64,000 nucleotides of DNA from Fistularia commersonii (taxonomy: Eukaryota; Chordata; Actinopteri; Syngnathiformes; Fistulariidae), in contig JBBMNZ010000001.1 in NCBI GenBank assembly GCA_037954325.1, forward strand, positions 10,669,758 through 10,733,757. Direction: 5' to 3'. Each line of letters opens with the position of its first letter. Position 1 is the first letter of the stretch. The notes beneath the pieces were generated by a model. The model saw nothing but the letters and a program-made list of their open reading frames with translations, ran no database searches and had not been told where the DNA came from. The position numbers and the translations under genes are program-made. Of this stretch, positions 38,762-50,500 are shown in pieces.

Positions 38762-39737
38762 GCCCAGTTGCGGCCGTTACGAAAGATAGACTAGGCTGGA
38801 ACTAGCCGATTAGAGCATGCTGGTGAGAGACAACTTCACAGGTGGTAATGTCTAGGGATACAAAAAGTGTTGAAATAAAATCAAAAAGGCTGACCTCAAG
38901 GAAAACATACAAAAGAAGTCATATTACCTGTATGATGACAAAATCAGAAACCTCAGGCAGATGATTGTTGATAAGAAACCAGAAACATTTAAATTCAAAC
39001 AATCCCTCTGCATGTGCTTGTAAAAAAGACAGATGAAAGAGCTCGAAGGATTTTAGGTATAAATTCAAATGATAACCTCGGATATGAGTACAAACCTAAC
39101 CAGTGGATAAAAAAGCAGCTGTGCCAGGCTATGCAGTCCTTGTCCACATTTTATAATCAGCAGGAATTTGTGGCTCTTGACTGAACAGGACAACAATCTT
39201 CAGCTAGCAAAGCTCCATACGAGCAAACATGCTGACATGCTGTGCGCAGGGATTTGTATTGTGAAGAGTGTTTAGCTGAGCTTAACAGGACTGGGAGGTG
39301 TGTCAGTTGTACAGCCTTCGTCTGAAAATATAAAATATGCAGTAGATGAAAAGCATACTTTATAATTAGCGAAAAACTCAAGGTGCTCTGGTGGTTTCAC
39401 AGCATTAAAAATAGAAGCCAAAAAAACTAAATGGAGCAGACAGACATTTTTGAAGGATAGTCTGAAAGACTAATGTTAGTATCATTTGAGTACTTAGTGT
39501 AATACTCAAAAGACTGAAAAAAGGCAACTCCCCTTTCTCTCCCTCTTACTCTTGTCCTATCTCTGGGGGTACCAATATTCACAGCAATTACCTCAACCTC
39601 TCTCTATTTTCTTCCATACTATTGCTTGAGTCATTAAACAAAGTTTTTCTCCCAGTCACTTCTGGTGGAACAGTGGTAGGAGCATTTAACAAAACTTAAA
39701 ACATCACAAAGGATTCTGATTTCCAGTGAACCGAGTT
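38762..39737. other. tdh upstream / mtmr9 downstream spacer
   Basis: Both genes lie on the minus strand, with 1.15 kb between the mtmr9 stop and the tdh start. The tdh promoter and 5' UTR should be in the left part. I see no coding sequence, and no convincing TATA box. Confidence 0.5.
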
Positions 39738-39743
39738 TTTATT
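39738..39743 (-). terminator. Candidate mtmr9 polyadenylation signal
   Basis: AATAAA on the minus strand, about 170 nt after the mtmr9 stop; a plausible short 3' UTR. Not proven. Confidence 0.45.
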
Positions 39744-39912
39744 AACACAAATTATACTGCACAATCTGACACTAACAGTTGAATTAAGTTATGTGTCAAA
39801 AATAATCAGGCGAACAACAATGGATTCTGCTTGAGAAGCATGTCTTTCCTGATTGGTGTGATTTTGATTTGATTTCCTGATCATCCCCATTTAAACGCAT
39901 ATTCAAAAAGAA

Positions 39913-42900
39913 TCAACTAAGAGTCAGCTTCCCCCACTCGATCACCATGTTCCTTATTTCCTCCTGGACTTCGATCAGGTGGCGAGCCTGATGGGTCCAT
40001 CTCAGAAAAAAACCTGACGGGCAAACATGAATTTGAGTTTGTATTGTCACAGCAAACAAAGCTTGAACACGTATGTGCATCAAAGCTCACCTCTCCATAG
40101 CTGCAGGGACTGAGGATGGACAGAGGGCCAAATGGCCAGGTCAGTGGGCACATATAGGGGGTTGGAGTAATGGTCTCTCTGGTCTGGCTTCAATAGGGCC
40201 TGGAACAGACAATAAGTCTGTTCCTTCACTTGTAAATTATACCTGATAAGGATAGACAAAGGTAGAAGATATGGGCAACAAAAATTGTGGAAGTCATATT
40301 GAAAATGCAACCGCTATCTATAATGACCAGCCTTTTTATGGAGCATGACTGACCTTTCCTGCTCACTGTTACACAGAAAGGTGCCAAAATCTGAAGCGTA
40401 AACTTCACTTGCAAGTCTCAGAAGCAGTGTCTCAGAGAAACCGAGCGCAAGGGGGAATTGATGCCACATTTGCCAGACGCAGTCCAGCAGCAGTAGAAAA
40501 ACTGGGGACTCCTGCTGGAGACGAGCATGGGAATATGCTGAGTGTGAACATCGCTGCTGGAATGGGTGTCCTGCCTGCAGACAAGCAATACGTATTGATT
40601 CTGTGCAGAACATATGCATATCAAACTGCATGTCATGTTGACATAGCATCTATTTCCTTTATGAACAATTGAACATTGTAATGCTCTCTGAATTTCTGTG
40701 CTCCTCCCTTTTCATGAGTTTTTACTCTGATTCACAAACTCATTAAATCTCATTAAATCAGTCTCATTAAGTCTCATTACATCTGGAAAAAAAGTTAAAT
40801 TATGCCAATTGTGTCTGAGTTCGAATTTGGCAATACCTGATACCTAATCATACTGGAAACAAGATGAAGCTACTGCTACCTTGGCAAATGTTACATCAGA
40901 ATAACTACTCTGACTAAAAAGGCATTTATGCGTCAAAATATTTATCACGTTTAAGATTCTCAAAGTTTCGATCACTGTATTGACTCTGTATCATTTAAAG
41001 GAAGTGATTTGAGACAACGCCATTTACTTGTATGAACTCCCGCTCCAATAGAGCTAAGAAGCCCTCCAGTGTGCGGCAGCTCGGGTCCATGATAAGTTGC
41101 GCAAGAGTACTAATTAGTAAAGTAGTGTCTGTTCCTTCTGATCCATGAACCAGTACCGAGTGACCATCCCTGGACAAAAACAACAAATGTTGTTCTTGTT
41201 TATCCACATGAAAACAAAAGATGTTTTGGTGATGTAATAAATATGTGAAAGTTGTTTTTTAACTATATTCTTGTTAAATAATTTACACATTAAAATATCA
41301 CCAGGCAAAGGTTTATTAAGAGATTTGTTTTATTCTCACCTCTCCACACATTCTGCTAGCAAGCCAGCAGTTGATAGAGCTGTCTGAACATGAGATAGCC
41401 ACTTGGAATTTTCTAACTTATTAAGCCAGCGGTCCATATTTTGGGACTCATCACCACATGCTTCCACCAGCTTAATTAGACTCTCCTGTAGTGATTTACC
41501 CCTGCACATATCATAAGAAGAAGAGTTTGGCTTTGATAAAACTGATAAATGTTGTGAAATGATGAAGCACCTTTTATCCATATTCAGAAATACTCACTTT
41601 TCAATCTGTCTGTGCAGTCTCTTCCACCTGCTGTAGCACGACTTGGACTCGAACCCTCCTCCTGTGATGCAGGCTTGCTGCGCCTGCTGACTAGATCGTG
41701 TGTCAATAATGTAACCTTTGTCTGAGCCGTCAATCACAGCCTGAAGGAGGAGTTCATCCTCGCTGCAGCGCTTCCTGTTGGCTCCTGTCAGTGGCTGACT
41801 GCTGCGCATTATTACCTGAAAGTTTTTTTTTAATCAGCAATTGGAACTGTATGCTAATGCAAACTTTACCACAGAAGATGTGGAAACCTTACCATGCCAT
41901 TCTTCCTGTGGTAGTAGCAGAGGACAGGGAAGCGTCCCCCCTGCCTGAATTTGGCAGCCTTCTTCAGTGTCTCATCATCTATGTCCTTGGGGACAATAAC
42001 AGTGGGAGGGTACGAAAGACACACTGTGAAGTCTTTGTTCACATTGCTCAGTCTCCATCTTCTGTGCTGCAAAGAGCAAAAAGTGGTCATTAAAAGAAGC
42101 CCTGATGAATTAAAAACAGCAGGAAAACTGTTGAGATTCAGACATACATTTTGGAAAGGGACCCTCGCCATGGTTTCCTGTTGTTAAATATATTAAAGTA
42201 ACTCAGATACAATGTGAAAGGTCTCTTATAACATTTGAATTGTTGTCTCATAAAAGTGAATATTCCATCCATTATCTATAGCTTATTCTACTTGGGTTTC
42301 ACGGGGAATGCTGGAACCTATCCCAGCTGGCATCAGGCAAGAGGCAGGGTACACCCTGGACTGGTCGCCAGTAAATCGCAGAGCCACATATAGAGAGAGA
42401 CCCCCATTCGCTCTCTCATTCACACATCTAGGCAATTTCCAAAATTACCTGCTGTATGTTTTTGGACTCTGGGAGGAAACCAATGAACCCCCAAGCAGAC
42501 ACGGGGGAGAACATGCAAAAACTCCACAAAGAAAAGTCCCCTATCAGAATGGAACCAGGGTCCTTCGTGATGTGAGACAGAAGCACTAACACTGCACTAT
42601 TGTGATATCCCAACAATGATTTTAATTAAAATCTAAAAACTACCATCACTTGCTACATTAAATCCTCTTTTCATCATTTTGCCAGTGGTTCTTATATATG
42701 GAAGGCCGGTTTGTAAAGATCCAGACTTGGGAGGGGTCAGTGAAAGGAGGTAAAATTATTTTAAATTAGTTATTACATTGATTATTAGAAGAAATTCTGA
42801 CAAGATAACCTAAATGTAGTTGATGTAATTAAATAGATTGTAAAGCAGCTGATGGATCTACTCTTTAGGAGTCAGAAACAAGTGTATACCGGGATCAGAG

Positions 42901-44855
42901 TGGAACAAAGAAAGTAAAAACATGGCTTAAGTGCCTTATTCATTTGTCTGACAGTATGTGCAAAAAAAATGCAGAAAGTCTCAATCACAAATCACATTTT
43001 CTAATATTAAGAAATAAAGCAGTTGAAATGTTAAAAAGCTGAACAAATCCCCTGAACAAAACAGGAAATGCTTAGCAGTGATAAAATGCAAAACCAGTTT
43101 CCTCTGGAAAAAAGACACCAGGTCAACAGGACAGCCTAGTAAGATTTTAAGATATACAAGCTTTGTGTGTCCTGAAATCAAGTCAACAATTATGCATTCA
43201 GGCTTCACCATCCATGAGAGTAACACAGTATTTCCCAATGAGAACTTTCATGTACTAAGCATAATTTAACCTGTGTGCAGATGATTCCAGAAGCAGGAGA
43301 ACACATGGGACATTTTAGCAGTAGGGTGACAGCTGCGTTATTAGTAACACGGGATATCCTGAATCTTGACTCATTAAATTAGTATCCTTGGCATTTTTTC
43401 GTCATATGTCTGTTGGCTCATTGTTGGGAGAGATTATTATTACAACTGTACAAATAAGAGTCTGTTAGACAAGACCCAGGTATATTGTTGTTGACTCGAC
43501 ATTTCTGTTAGTTCATCTCCGGATTTAGAATACCACTATATAACTCATAGTAAATATGCAACAATAAAAATGCAAGGTAATAACATTTGTGACAAAATAA
43601 AATAATCTGAGAGACTATCTTTTGACAATACTGACCTCTAAAGACAAAGGAGCTGCCTATACAGTAGCATTAAAGAACATCAAATGATTGGTACACTGTA
43701 ATACTCATGATGAAATACAGTAAATAATCATTAGTAAGGGAGAGTGTGCTTACGATGGTCTTCATTTGTGCATAGTGCGTTGCAGTGCACGAAATACCCC
43801 ACTGGTCGGGAAGGCTGCGATAATTTGGTCTGTAGAAGAACGGGTACATATCTGACACACAATCCAGACTGGAAAGGGTCTAGGGAAAGAGAAATAAACT
43901 TATCTTGATTGAAGGGTATAATGATAAGACGAAACGTACACCTCAACCCTCTGTGGTGAGTGACTGTACCTTAATAGAGTGTGCAATGTTGAGACACTGT
44001 TCCATGCCGGGAATGTCAAGCTGGAACACACGCAGGTCTTTGCACTTGATGGTAATCGTCCCTGATGATTCACAAGCCCTGCACATACACCAAAAACACA
44101 CACGCTAAATCAGCCCTATCCCCATGTCATTCTTGCTTCAGGGACACCCAGTGATTTTCATTGAGACATGGACACTGGATCCGCACAGCTCGGCCTAAAC
44201 CCAACTATATCTATATCTCTCTCATTCTCGCAAACACAAGCACAAACCCAGACGCACGCACAAGTTAAATGACAGAAACGGCAAAGCTTTTAGACAGGAG
44301 AAAATTAAGCAAGCTCTTTCTTCTTTTGGTCTTAACGTGGGCAGAGAAGAGGCAACACATAGCAGATATAATGCAAGACAAATAAAATCCAACCTGTCGC
44401 TGTGGCCTGCATTAGGGATGAGGCCAGAATAGACCAAAAGGTTTTCCACACTGGTCAAGAAAAGATTGTAGGGATAATGTAGTCAACGTTAATAGTCACT
44501 TCTTGACTGAAACCTAGTCAGTGTGTTGAATGGCAAAGTGTGATGTGGCCATGTATGATGACGAAGTCAGTAGTGACTAGTATGAATTTTTGATCCTTAT
44601 GGTAACGCATCTATTGCCTCAATAAGTTAATAAAATCTAAAGCTAATATTGGTGTGCAGTCTCTCTTCACCTTTTCTCGACGGCATCAACGTTCCTGAGG
44701 AGCAGGAGAACCTGCTGAGAGCTTCCCTCCTCCCTGTCACAGAACAGCAGGTAGTGGCCGGTGATGCAGAGGGTTCCTCTGCTCGGTGGAATGAGCGGCT
44801 GCCGGAGCACAACATTTTCCACATTTGCGGTCTTTATATGTTCGGAGAACTCCAT
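39913..44855 (-). CDS. mtmr9: Myotubularin-related protein 9 (inactive phosphatase), complete
   Basis: Catalytically dead myotubularin that pairs with MTMR6/7/8 and stimulates their phosphoinositide 3-phosphatase activity on endosomal membranes. Ten coding exons: 44671-44855, 43970-44078, 43754-43879, 41893-42066, 41598-41815, 41340-41501, 41028-41169, 40354-40574, 40091-40242, 39913-40013; 1590 nt, 529 aa. PH-GRAM domain from the start (MEFSEHIKTANVENVVLRQP) to about residue 105, then the phosphatase-like domain. The usual HCSDGWDRT loop reads HGSEGTDTT (residues 333-341): catalytic Cys is G334 and Arg is T340, as expected for this pseudoenzyme. Oddities: residues 117-143 are nearly unrelated to the human segment although the same length, and the C-terminus stops about 20 residues early, cutting the coiled coil. 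A methionine 57 nt upstream in frame (44912) was rejected as start because MEF aligns with the family start. Intron 3 holds a SINE. Confidence 0.93.
42268..42603 (-). mobile_element. SINE in mtmr9 intron 3, near full length
   Basis: Copy of the SINE family with GATG-type tail at the left (CCATCCATTATCTATAGC), then GGGTACACCCTGGACTGGTC, TATGTTTTTGGACTCTGGGA, and a tRNA-like head (AACCAGGGTCCTTCGTGATG) at the right. It is moderately diverged from the copy in lck intron 8. Confidence 0.82.
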
Positions 44856-45885
44856 CAGCTCCCCAAAAAGCACTGCTTTAGCGTACGAAAAAAGAACTCG
44901 GCTGATAATCACTTCCTCACCCTTGTAAAAATGAAAGTCAACTCCTGGTCCAACCTCTTCCTTGGTCTGCTAGACCTCCACTGAATATGTTTGAAAACAA
45001 GTGGTTTATAAATAGCTTGCTTTTTCTGACCCCCAAGGCCCCAATGTCCACATACTTTTCTGTCGCAGGAGACAGGACTCGACACTGTTCTGAAAATCAA
45101 AGCATTGCGATTGAGCGAAGAGGAAAAGGGAAGTGAACATTTCCTGAAAAACAGCACACGAGGTGCGCAACATATTTCTGAGAAAAAAGGCCGTCACGCC
45201 ATGATGATATGGGACTGCCCGCTGTCAAAAAATGGCCACTAGATGACAGCATATAAAAGGCTCAGAATTTCCATTAGTAGGATTAAGTTACTTCATGATG
45301 TCAAGGTATTAGACTTTCTAAACTGATTATTCGACAATGCAGAAGTGCCAATACAAAATAGGAAACTCTTAGTCTTAATAAGAGCTGTTCCAGAAACTTG
45401 AAAGCTAGATAAAACACTGAACTGAGGAGTTTGATGTAATTTGGAATGGCTGATGATAAGGCGTTGAAGAAACGTATAGCGATGGACATGAGTGCGGACA
45501 ATTCACTGAAAATAGCAAAGTAATATTTTCGTAAGTCAAATACAGAAAATATATTTTTGTCTGATGCATCCATTTTTGAAATTAATTTTCCCTCTTCAGC
45601 TATTGCTAGTCCATTTTAAAACCCACATACCCATTGTTCCAGTTTTGACCGTCAGGCATGGATATGACCATGTTAATCGCTGCTTACTTTCTTATTATTA
45701 TCTCGGTCATCAGGATCATGGAATGATTTAATATAACTGATATTATAACTGTTTTGTTTTTTATTTATAAAATTATAGCTGATTCATTCCCAAACTTTAA
45801 CCATGGTATTATTGCAGTAAACGGTGCCTTTACTTATAATAATTATTATAATAATATATAATAATAATATTCACATGGGGATGTC

Positions 45886-45952
45886 ACAAATTATTAAGTA
45901 TAGGCTTTGTAGTATAGGCCCTATACTACAAAGCCTATACTTAATAATTTGT
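45886..45952. repeat. Perfect 33-bp inverted repeat with 1-nt centre
   Basis: Left arm 45886-45918 (starting ACAAATTATTAAGTATAGGC) and right arm 45920-45952 are exact reverse complements around a single C at 45919. Symmetry ends at both outer edges. As RNA or single-stranded DNA it would fold into one uninterrupted hairpin. Confidence 0.97.
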
Positions 45953-45978
45953 CATGAAATAAAAATATAAATTTTCTG

Positions 45979-46022
45979 TTATATTATATTATATTATATT
46001 ATATTATATTATATTATTATAT
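45979..46022. repeat. (TATAT)n pentanucleotide microsatellite
   Basis: About eight units of ATATT/TATAT starting 27 bp to the right of the palindrome. Confidence 0.9.
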
Positions 46023-46298
46023 TTCTGATGTATGTGTGTTTAGATTTTCACATGCGTACCAAGTTGCTGTGTCTGTTAAGTTTTATATTAACATGCATAC
46101 TGATCATATGTGTTTGACTACCAGCTACATGAGAAACCTTATGTCTTGATGGAGCCGGGATATATCCTCGATGTCCACGGTGTTTCACACAACAAAAACA
46201 AACTTATCTATTTTTTCTCAGCTTAGTTGTCATCACTGCTCTAATTTCGTGAAGGAAATGTCCTAAAGGAAAAACAAAAATCTGGCTCCCCGTCCACT

Positions 46299-46323
46299 GG
46301 GCGGTTACTATTCTGCCTATAAG
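46299..46323 (+). promoter_or_regulatory. Probable fam167b core promoter
   Basis: A GC box GGGCGG (46299-46304) is followed by TATAAG (46318-46323). A start site about 30 bp on, near 46350, would give a 5' UTR of roughly 60 nt before the ATG at 46409. Inferred from sequence only. Confidence 0.5.
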
Positions 46324-46408
46324 AAGGGCTGCGGACCTGTTGCGCCTCAGCTGGTAGTCCGGAAAGTGGATTTCGTGAAGATCCAGGTGCCGAGCCCTTG
46401 CTGCGCCG

Positions 46409-46722
46409 ATGGATCTTAAAGGGCTCGGAGAGAAGTCTCCCGACAGAGGCACGGAGGATCTCGACAGCGTTAAAGCACTAACAGAAAAGCTAAATTTGCA
46501 GACTCGCAGACCGTCGTATCTCGAGTGGCAAGAGCAGTTGCAGAGTCGACCGTGGAAGGACAGATGTCCCGCTGACGCTCCGGGCTCAGGAGCGGAAATC
46601 GTCCCCATTCCCGCGGTGATAAGGGATGGAAATTCGGATCTAGTAGTGCGTAACATCTGTGGCTTTGATACCATTGACGACGCTCTCGAGTATCTAAGAA
46701 AAGAGCTGGTGAGTGTGCGTTT

Positions 46723-46819
<97 letters not shown>

Positions 46820-46923
46820 ATGCATATTTATATATATATATGTGTGTGTGTGTGTGTATGCATATATATATGTATATGTGTGTGTGTATGCATATATATA
46901 TATATGTGTGTGTGTGTGTATGC

Positions 46924-46955
<32 letters not shown>

Positions 46956-46956
46956 A

Positions 46957-47013
<57 letters not shown>

Positions 47014-47521
47014 CACTACAACTCAATTCTAATGTGTAAAAAAGAAAAAAAAACTACAATAAATGTAGTGAAATATGAATTTCAAAATCATTACTCTTGG
47101 TGATTATCTGTTGTCTGTTGTTCGCTTACACCTCAGCTATTAATGATCTGCTTTTTCCATGCAGATTTCCTGGTTTGCATCTTTTATGATCAAACTCTTA
47201 ACTTTGATTTTCTATTGATGCTCATTTTCAACTCATTACCTAACCTCCTATCTTCAGAGGGAGATGCAGGTCCAGGATAACCGTCTTGCCTGTCAGCTGA
47301 TCCGTCTGCGTGGGGAGATACACAGACTGAAGGTAGAACAGGTGTGTGATCGCCACAAGGAGATGCTAGATGATGCCACGTATGAGCTGGAGGAGTGTGA
47401 CGAGGAATTGGACCTGCTGTGTGACATCCCCATGAAGGCTGCTTTTGCTCTGTCCACTCCTCTGAAACACCTCGGCCTCACCAAGATGAACATCAACTCC
47501 AGACGCTTCTCATTGTGTTAA
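46409..47521 (+). CDS. fam167b: FAM167 family protein, FAM167B-like, complete
   Basis: Two exons, 46409-46708 and 47258-47521, 187 aa, with donor GAGCTG|GTGAGT and acceptor CTTCAG|AGGGAG. Family-defining blocks: LDSVKALTEKL followed by TRRPSYLEWQEQLQS; NICGFDTIDDALEYLRKELREMQ; a likely coiled coil around DNRLACQLIRLRGEIHRLKV; and the C-terminus KMNINSRRFSLC. The ICGFD and REMQ motifs and the lck/hdac1 neighbours point to FAM167B. The part YELEECDEELDLLCD and the last residues resemble human FAM167A more than the shortened human FAM167B. Molecular function is poorly known; FAM167A has been linked to noncanonical NF-kB signalling. It lies head-to-head with mtmr9 and 4.4 kb upstream of the first lck coding exon. 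An unstable dinucleotide tract begins just after the exon 1 donor. Confidence 0.92.
46725..47012. repeat. Compound (GT)n/(AT)n microsatellite in fam167b intron 1
   Basis: 288 bp of alternating purine-pyrimidine sequence. GT runs and AT runs alternate through six TATGCATA junctions, ending in a pure (TA)n run. It starts 16 bp after the exon 1 donor. All long repetitive open frames here (YIYIY, CVCVC, HTHTH) are artefacts of it. Confidence 0.95.
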
Positions 47522-50500
47522 AGAAACTGAGGCCTCTGAAGAGTTCCCTTCTGCCTCAGCTCTGTTTGCATGGCCAAACTGTTGGAACTATTTTTCTTGA
47601 GGGAGGAGTTTTGTAATGGCTGTCAGCTATGTGTACACTGGTGGGAATGAAGATGACTTCTTTTCTGTGTACTCTGACTTGACCTACACTGTACACATCT
47701 CAGGAAGTGTGTATGCATAACAGAGATGCATCTTTCAGACAGACTGAGCTACTTGAATGCTTGCTCTCCTCACAATTATTTTTGTAACAGCTGTAGGGGG
47801 GAAAAAAAGGCAGTTACTTTGTTGCTATAAGGCACAAAGCAAAAAAAAGAAAGATTATGGCATGAAAGAACTGCATTTGCCCCAATATTTTCAACAGGTA
47901 GTAAGAAAGAGCTGCTACTTTTTAAAATGTTATAAAAGCCCAGAAGTTCTAGTGGTATTTTCCCAGCCATCTTTTCAAAAAAGGTCACACAGCAGCATTC
48001 TTACACCTTGTCTCGACAAACCAAAATAGCTTCACCACTGCAGTGACAGAACCCAGGAGGCCAGACTTAATGGAATCTGTTTTGAAGTACAATGTCCATA
48101 TGTTGCTTGACAGCAGTTGCTGTCTGCTGAATGACTGAAAAGTAAGTTCAGTTGTTCAGAAAAATATGAAATGTGGTATTTTTGGTGATATCAAACAATA
48201 GGTTATCTGACATAAATATTCTTGGTTTGACAGATGTTTTTATGTTGAGTTGTAATTAACTAACTATGACATACAAATATTTCCATCATACATTTCAGAT
48301 GTTTAAAATATTATGTTTATTCCATGTATTCTGTATAAAAATGTAAGTGATGTAAGTTGTTCAAAAACAGCCTAGCATTAAAGACACTTTTCAAGCAGTT
48401 TATGAAGTTTTATAAGCATGTCCAAAGCAAAAGAAAAAAAACAATAACATAATTTGAAACATTTAAAGGATTACATTTTCACATTGATGATCTACCCTTC
48501 GCCCTGTTGAGGTCACATGCCACCACACACACCTTCCATTGTATCCAGGTGTTCACGCAGCTGTGCATGTTAGCCTTTTCTTTTCGAGACATACATGACC
48601 TGGTATAATTTCTTAACAAATGAATTGGGGCCCAGGAGGCTATGCAGAACCATAGACACTGTTGGACACAATAAGTTCAATGAGAAACCAAATATGCCTT
48701 GGAAGAGTCACAGTGAAAGTGATAGCACAAGTAGGATTGTTGAATAGATGATAACATGGCTTGCTTCAGGACATAAATGACCTCATGTGTGACATAAAAG
48801 TTCAACAGTGTAAATGAATATCAAATGGGATATGTGATTGGGCTGCAGTATTGTCATACCTTAAGGCTTATTTTTCTGTAAGGGGTTTTACAATAAAGCA
48901 CTGCAGAATAATGTTTCTCATGCCACTGTTCTCTGCCAAACAGATAGTTTCTCTTGATTTTTCTCAGATAATTTTACACATTGTAATTATGAGCAAAGGC
49001 TCAAGCACAAATCAATCATATCTTTTTCAAGTTTTTAAAATAACATTTTTAAGTGCATTATAACATATATTTTCTTGTGAGCTGTAATCACTATAAAATC
49101 GTAAAATATTGTTTTAAGGAGTATTTCATTTAGCAAATAACAAAGGCTTCCTCTGTACCTCTGAAAGATCGCAGCACCTGCATTGTGAAACAGACGGCAA
49201 AGGGTTGGAAAACATTCTGCATATCGACAGTATCTCAGTTTGATTGCGTAACAGAACTTAATTTCCAGCCACAAAGTATCAGCTGTGGAGGCAGAGAAAA
49301 AAGGAATACCCTTTGCTCATCATGAGGTAAATAGGTGAGCACTAACATTACTACAGCTCTTCCAGGCAGAATAATGCATCATTAATTAGAAAACGAATTT
49401 GTGATAAATGGCTATATGAATAAACAAGCTGTTTTCCATCCTCCTGACCTGTTCGCCTAGTTTTAATCGGTGAAGCATGCACTCTTTCATCACATTGGAG
49501 ACCTAATCCTAGCTGCGGCATTGCACATGTTTTTTTTTTTCACATCCTGTAAGGTTTGTCCTTACGTCCCACCAACAGCCCCTTGCCACTAGATGAGACA
49601 TGTTGTCTGCAGCACAGTTGTCTGAAAGGTAGAGAAAGCATCTGCAGACACAAAGCATGATGTTAATGTGAAACATACTGTATATAAATTAACTTTTCTT
49701 GCCGATAAGTGTGGTACTTAACTGAAACTGTTTTTCACTGCTTGACACACTCACAAACTCACACACACACACACACCCACACACACACACACACACCCAT
49801 ACATGCATTCATTCAATGCATCTTTTATTATACTAAAGTTTTCATTGTATATCATAATTTGTGGAATGTAAGGTGAACTACTACAATATGTTTGTTGGAA
49901 ACCGTATGTTTGATGGAGAAAACTAGATCTCTATTTCGACAAAGACAATAAAACTCTATGCATAAATCAGTTGTTAGGTGTCAAGAATACAATGTATTAC
50001 TATATGTAGAAGCAACTATAGTCAGTGACAATACAGATGAATATTAATCCAAATTAAACCTCCTGTCTTGTCAATCTTGCATGGTAAGTTATTTAGCCAT
50101 TCTTGTCGACCATTTTATCATTAAAAAGACAGTTATTCACAACAAAGTCGAACAAATATGTGAAAAAATATCTGTATGTAATTCATCACTGGTGTCTGAC
50201 ACACTCCTAACTGTACTTGAACATTCACACTTTGTTACATGTACTGACCCCTTTACCATGGAGTCTAACCTTGCTCCTCTAAGACAGCTGCATGGTGAGC
50301 ACCTGCTCGAAAAGTGTGGTCCAACCATCAACCTTTCAACAACCGGAAACTCTCTTGGTTGCTCTCGTCAAAGTGTTGTTCTGCATGTTCGTGTGTAGAT
50401 ACATATCACTTTGTTTTATTAAAAGAGGTGGATGGTGGCGTTCTCACTATAGAGCTCAAGCGGTGAAAAATGTTGGAAGTAGTCTACTGTTGAAAAAATA

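Larger units (their letters stand above)
44856..46298. promoter_or_regulatory. Divergent mtmr9 / fam167b intergenic region
   Basis: 1.55 kb between the two divergent start codons, so it must hold both promoters unless distal noncoding exons exist. It contains a TATAAAAG at 45252-45259 (plus strand, use unknown), a striking palindrome (45886-45952) and a TATAT pentamer array (45979-46022). No coding sequence recognised. Confidence 0.5.

Noticed and set aside
46694..47039. Overlapping CVCVC, YIYIY and HTHTH frames on both strands
   Set aside because: Artefacts of the compound GT/AT tract in fam167b intron 1; the real exon ends at 46708.
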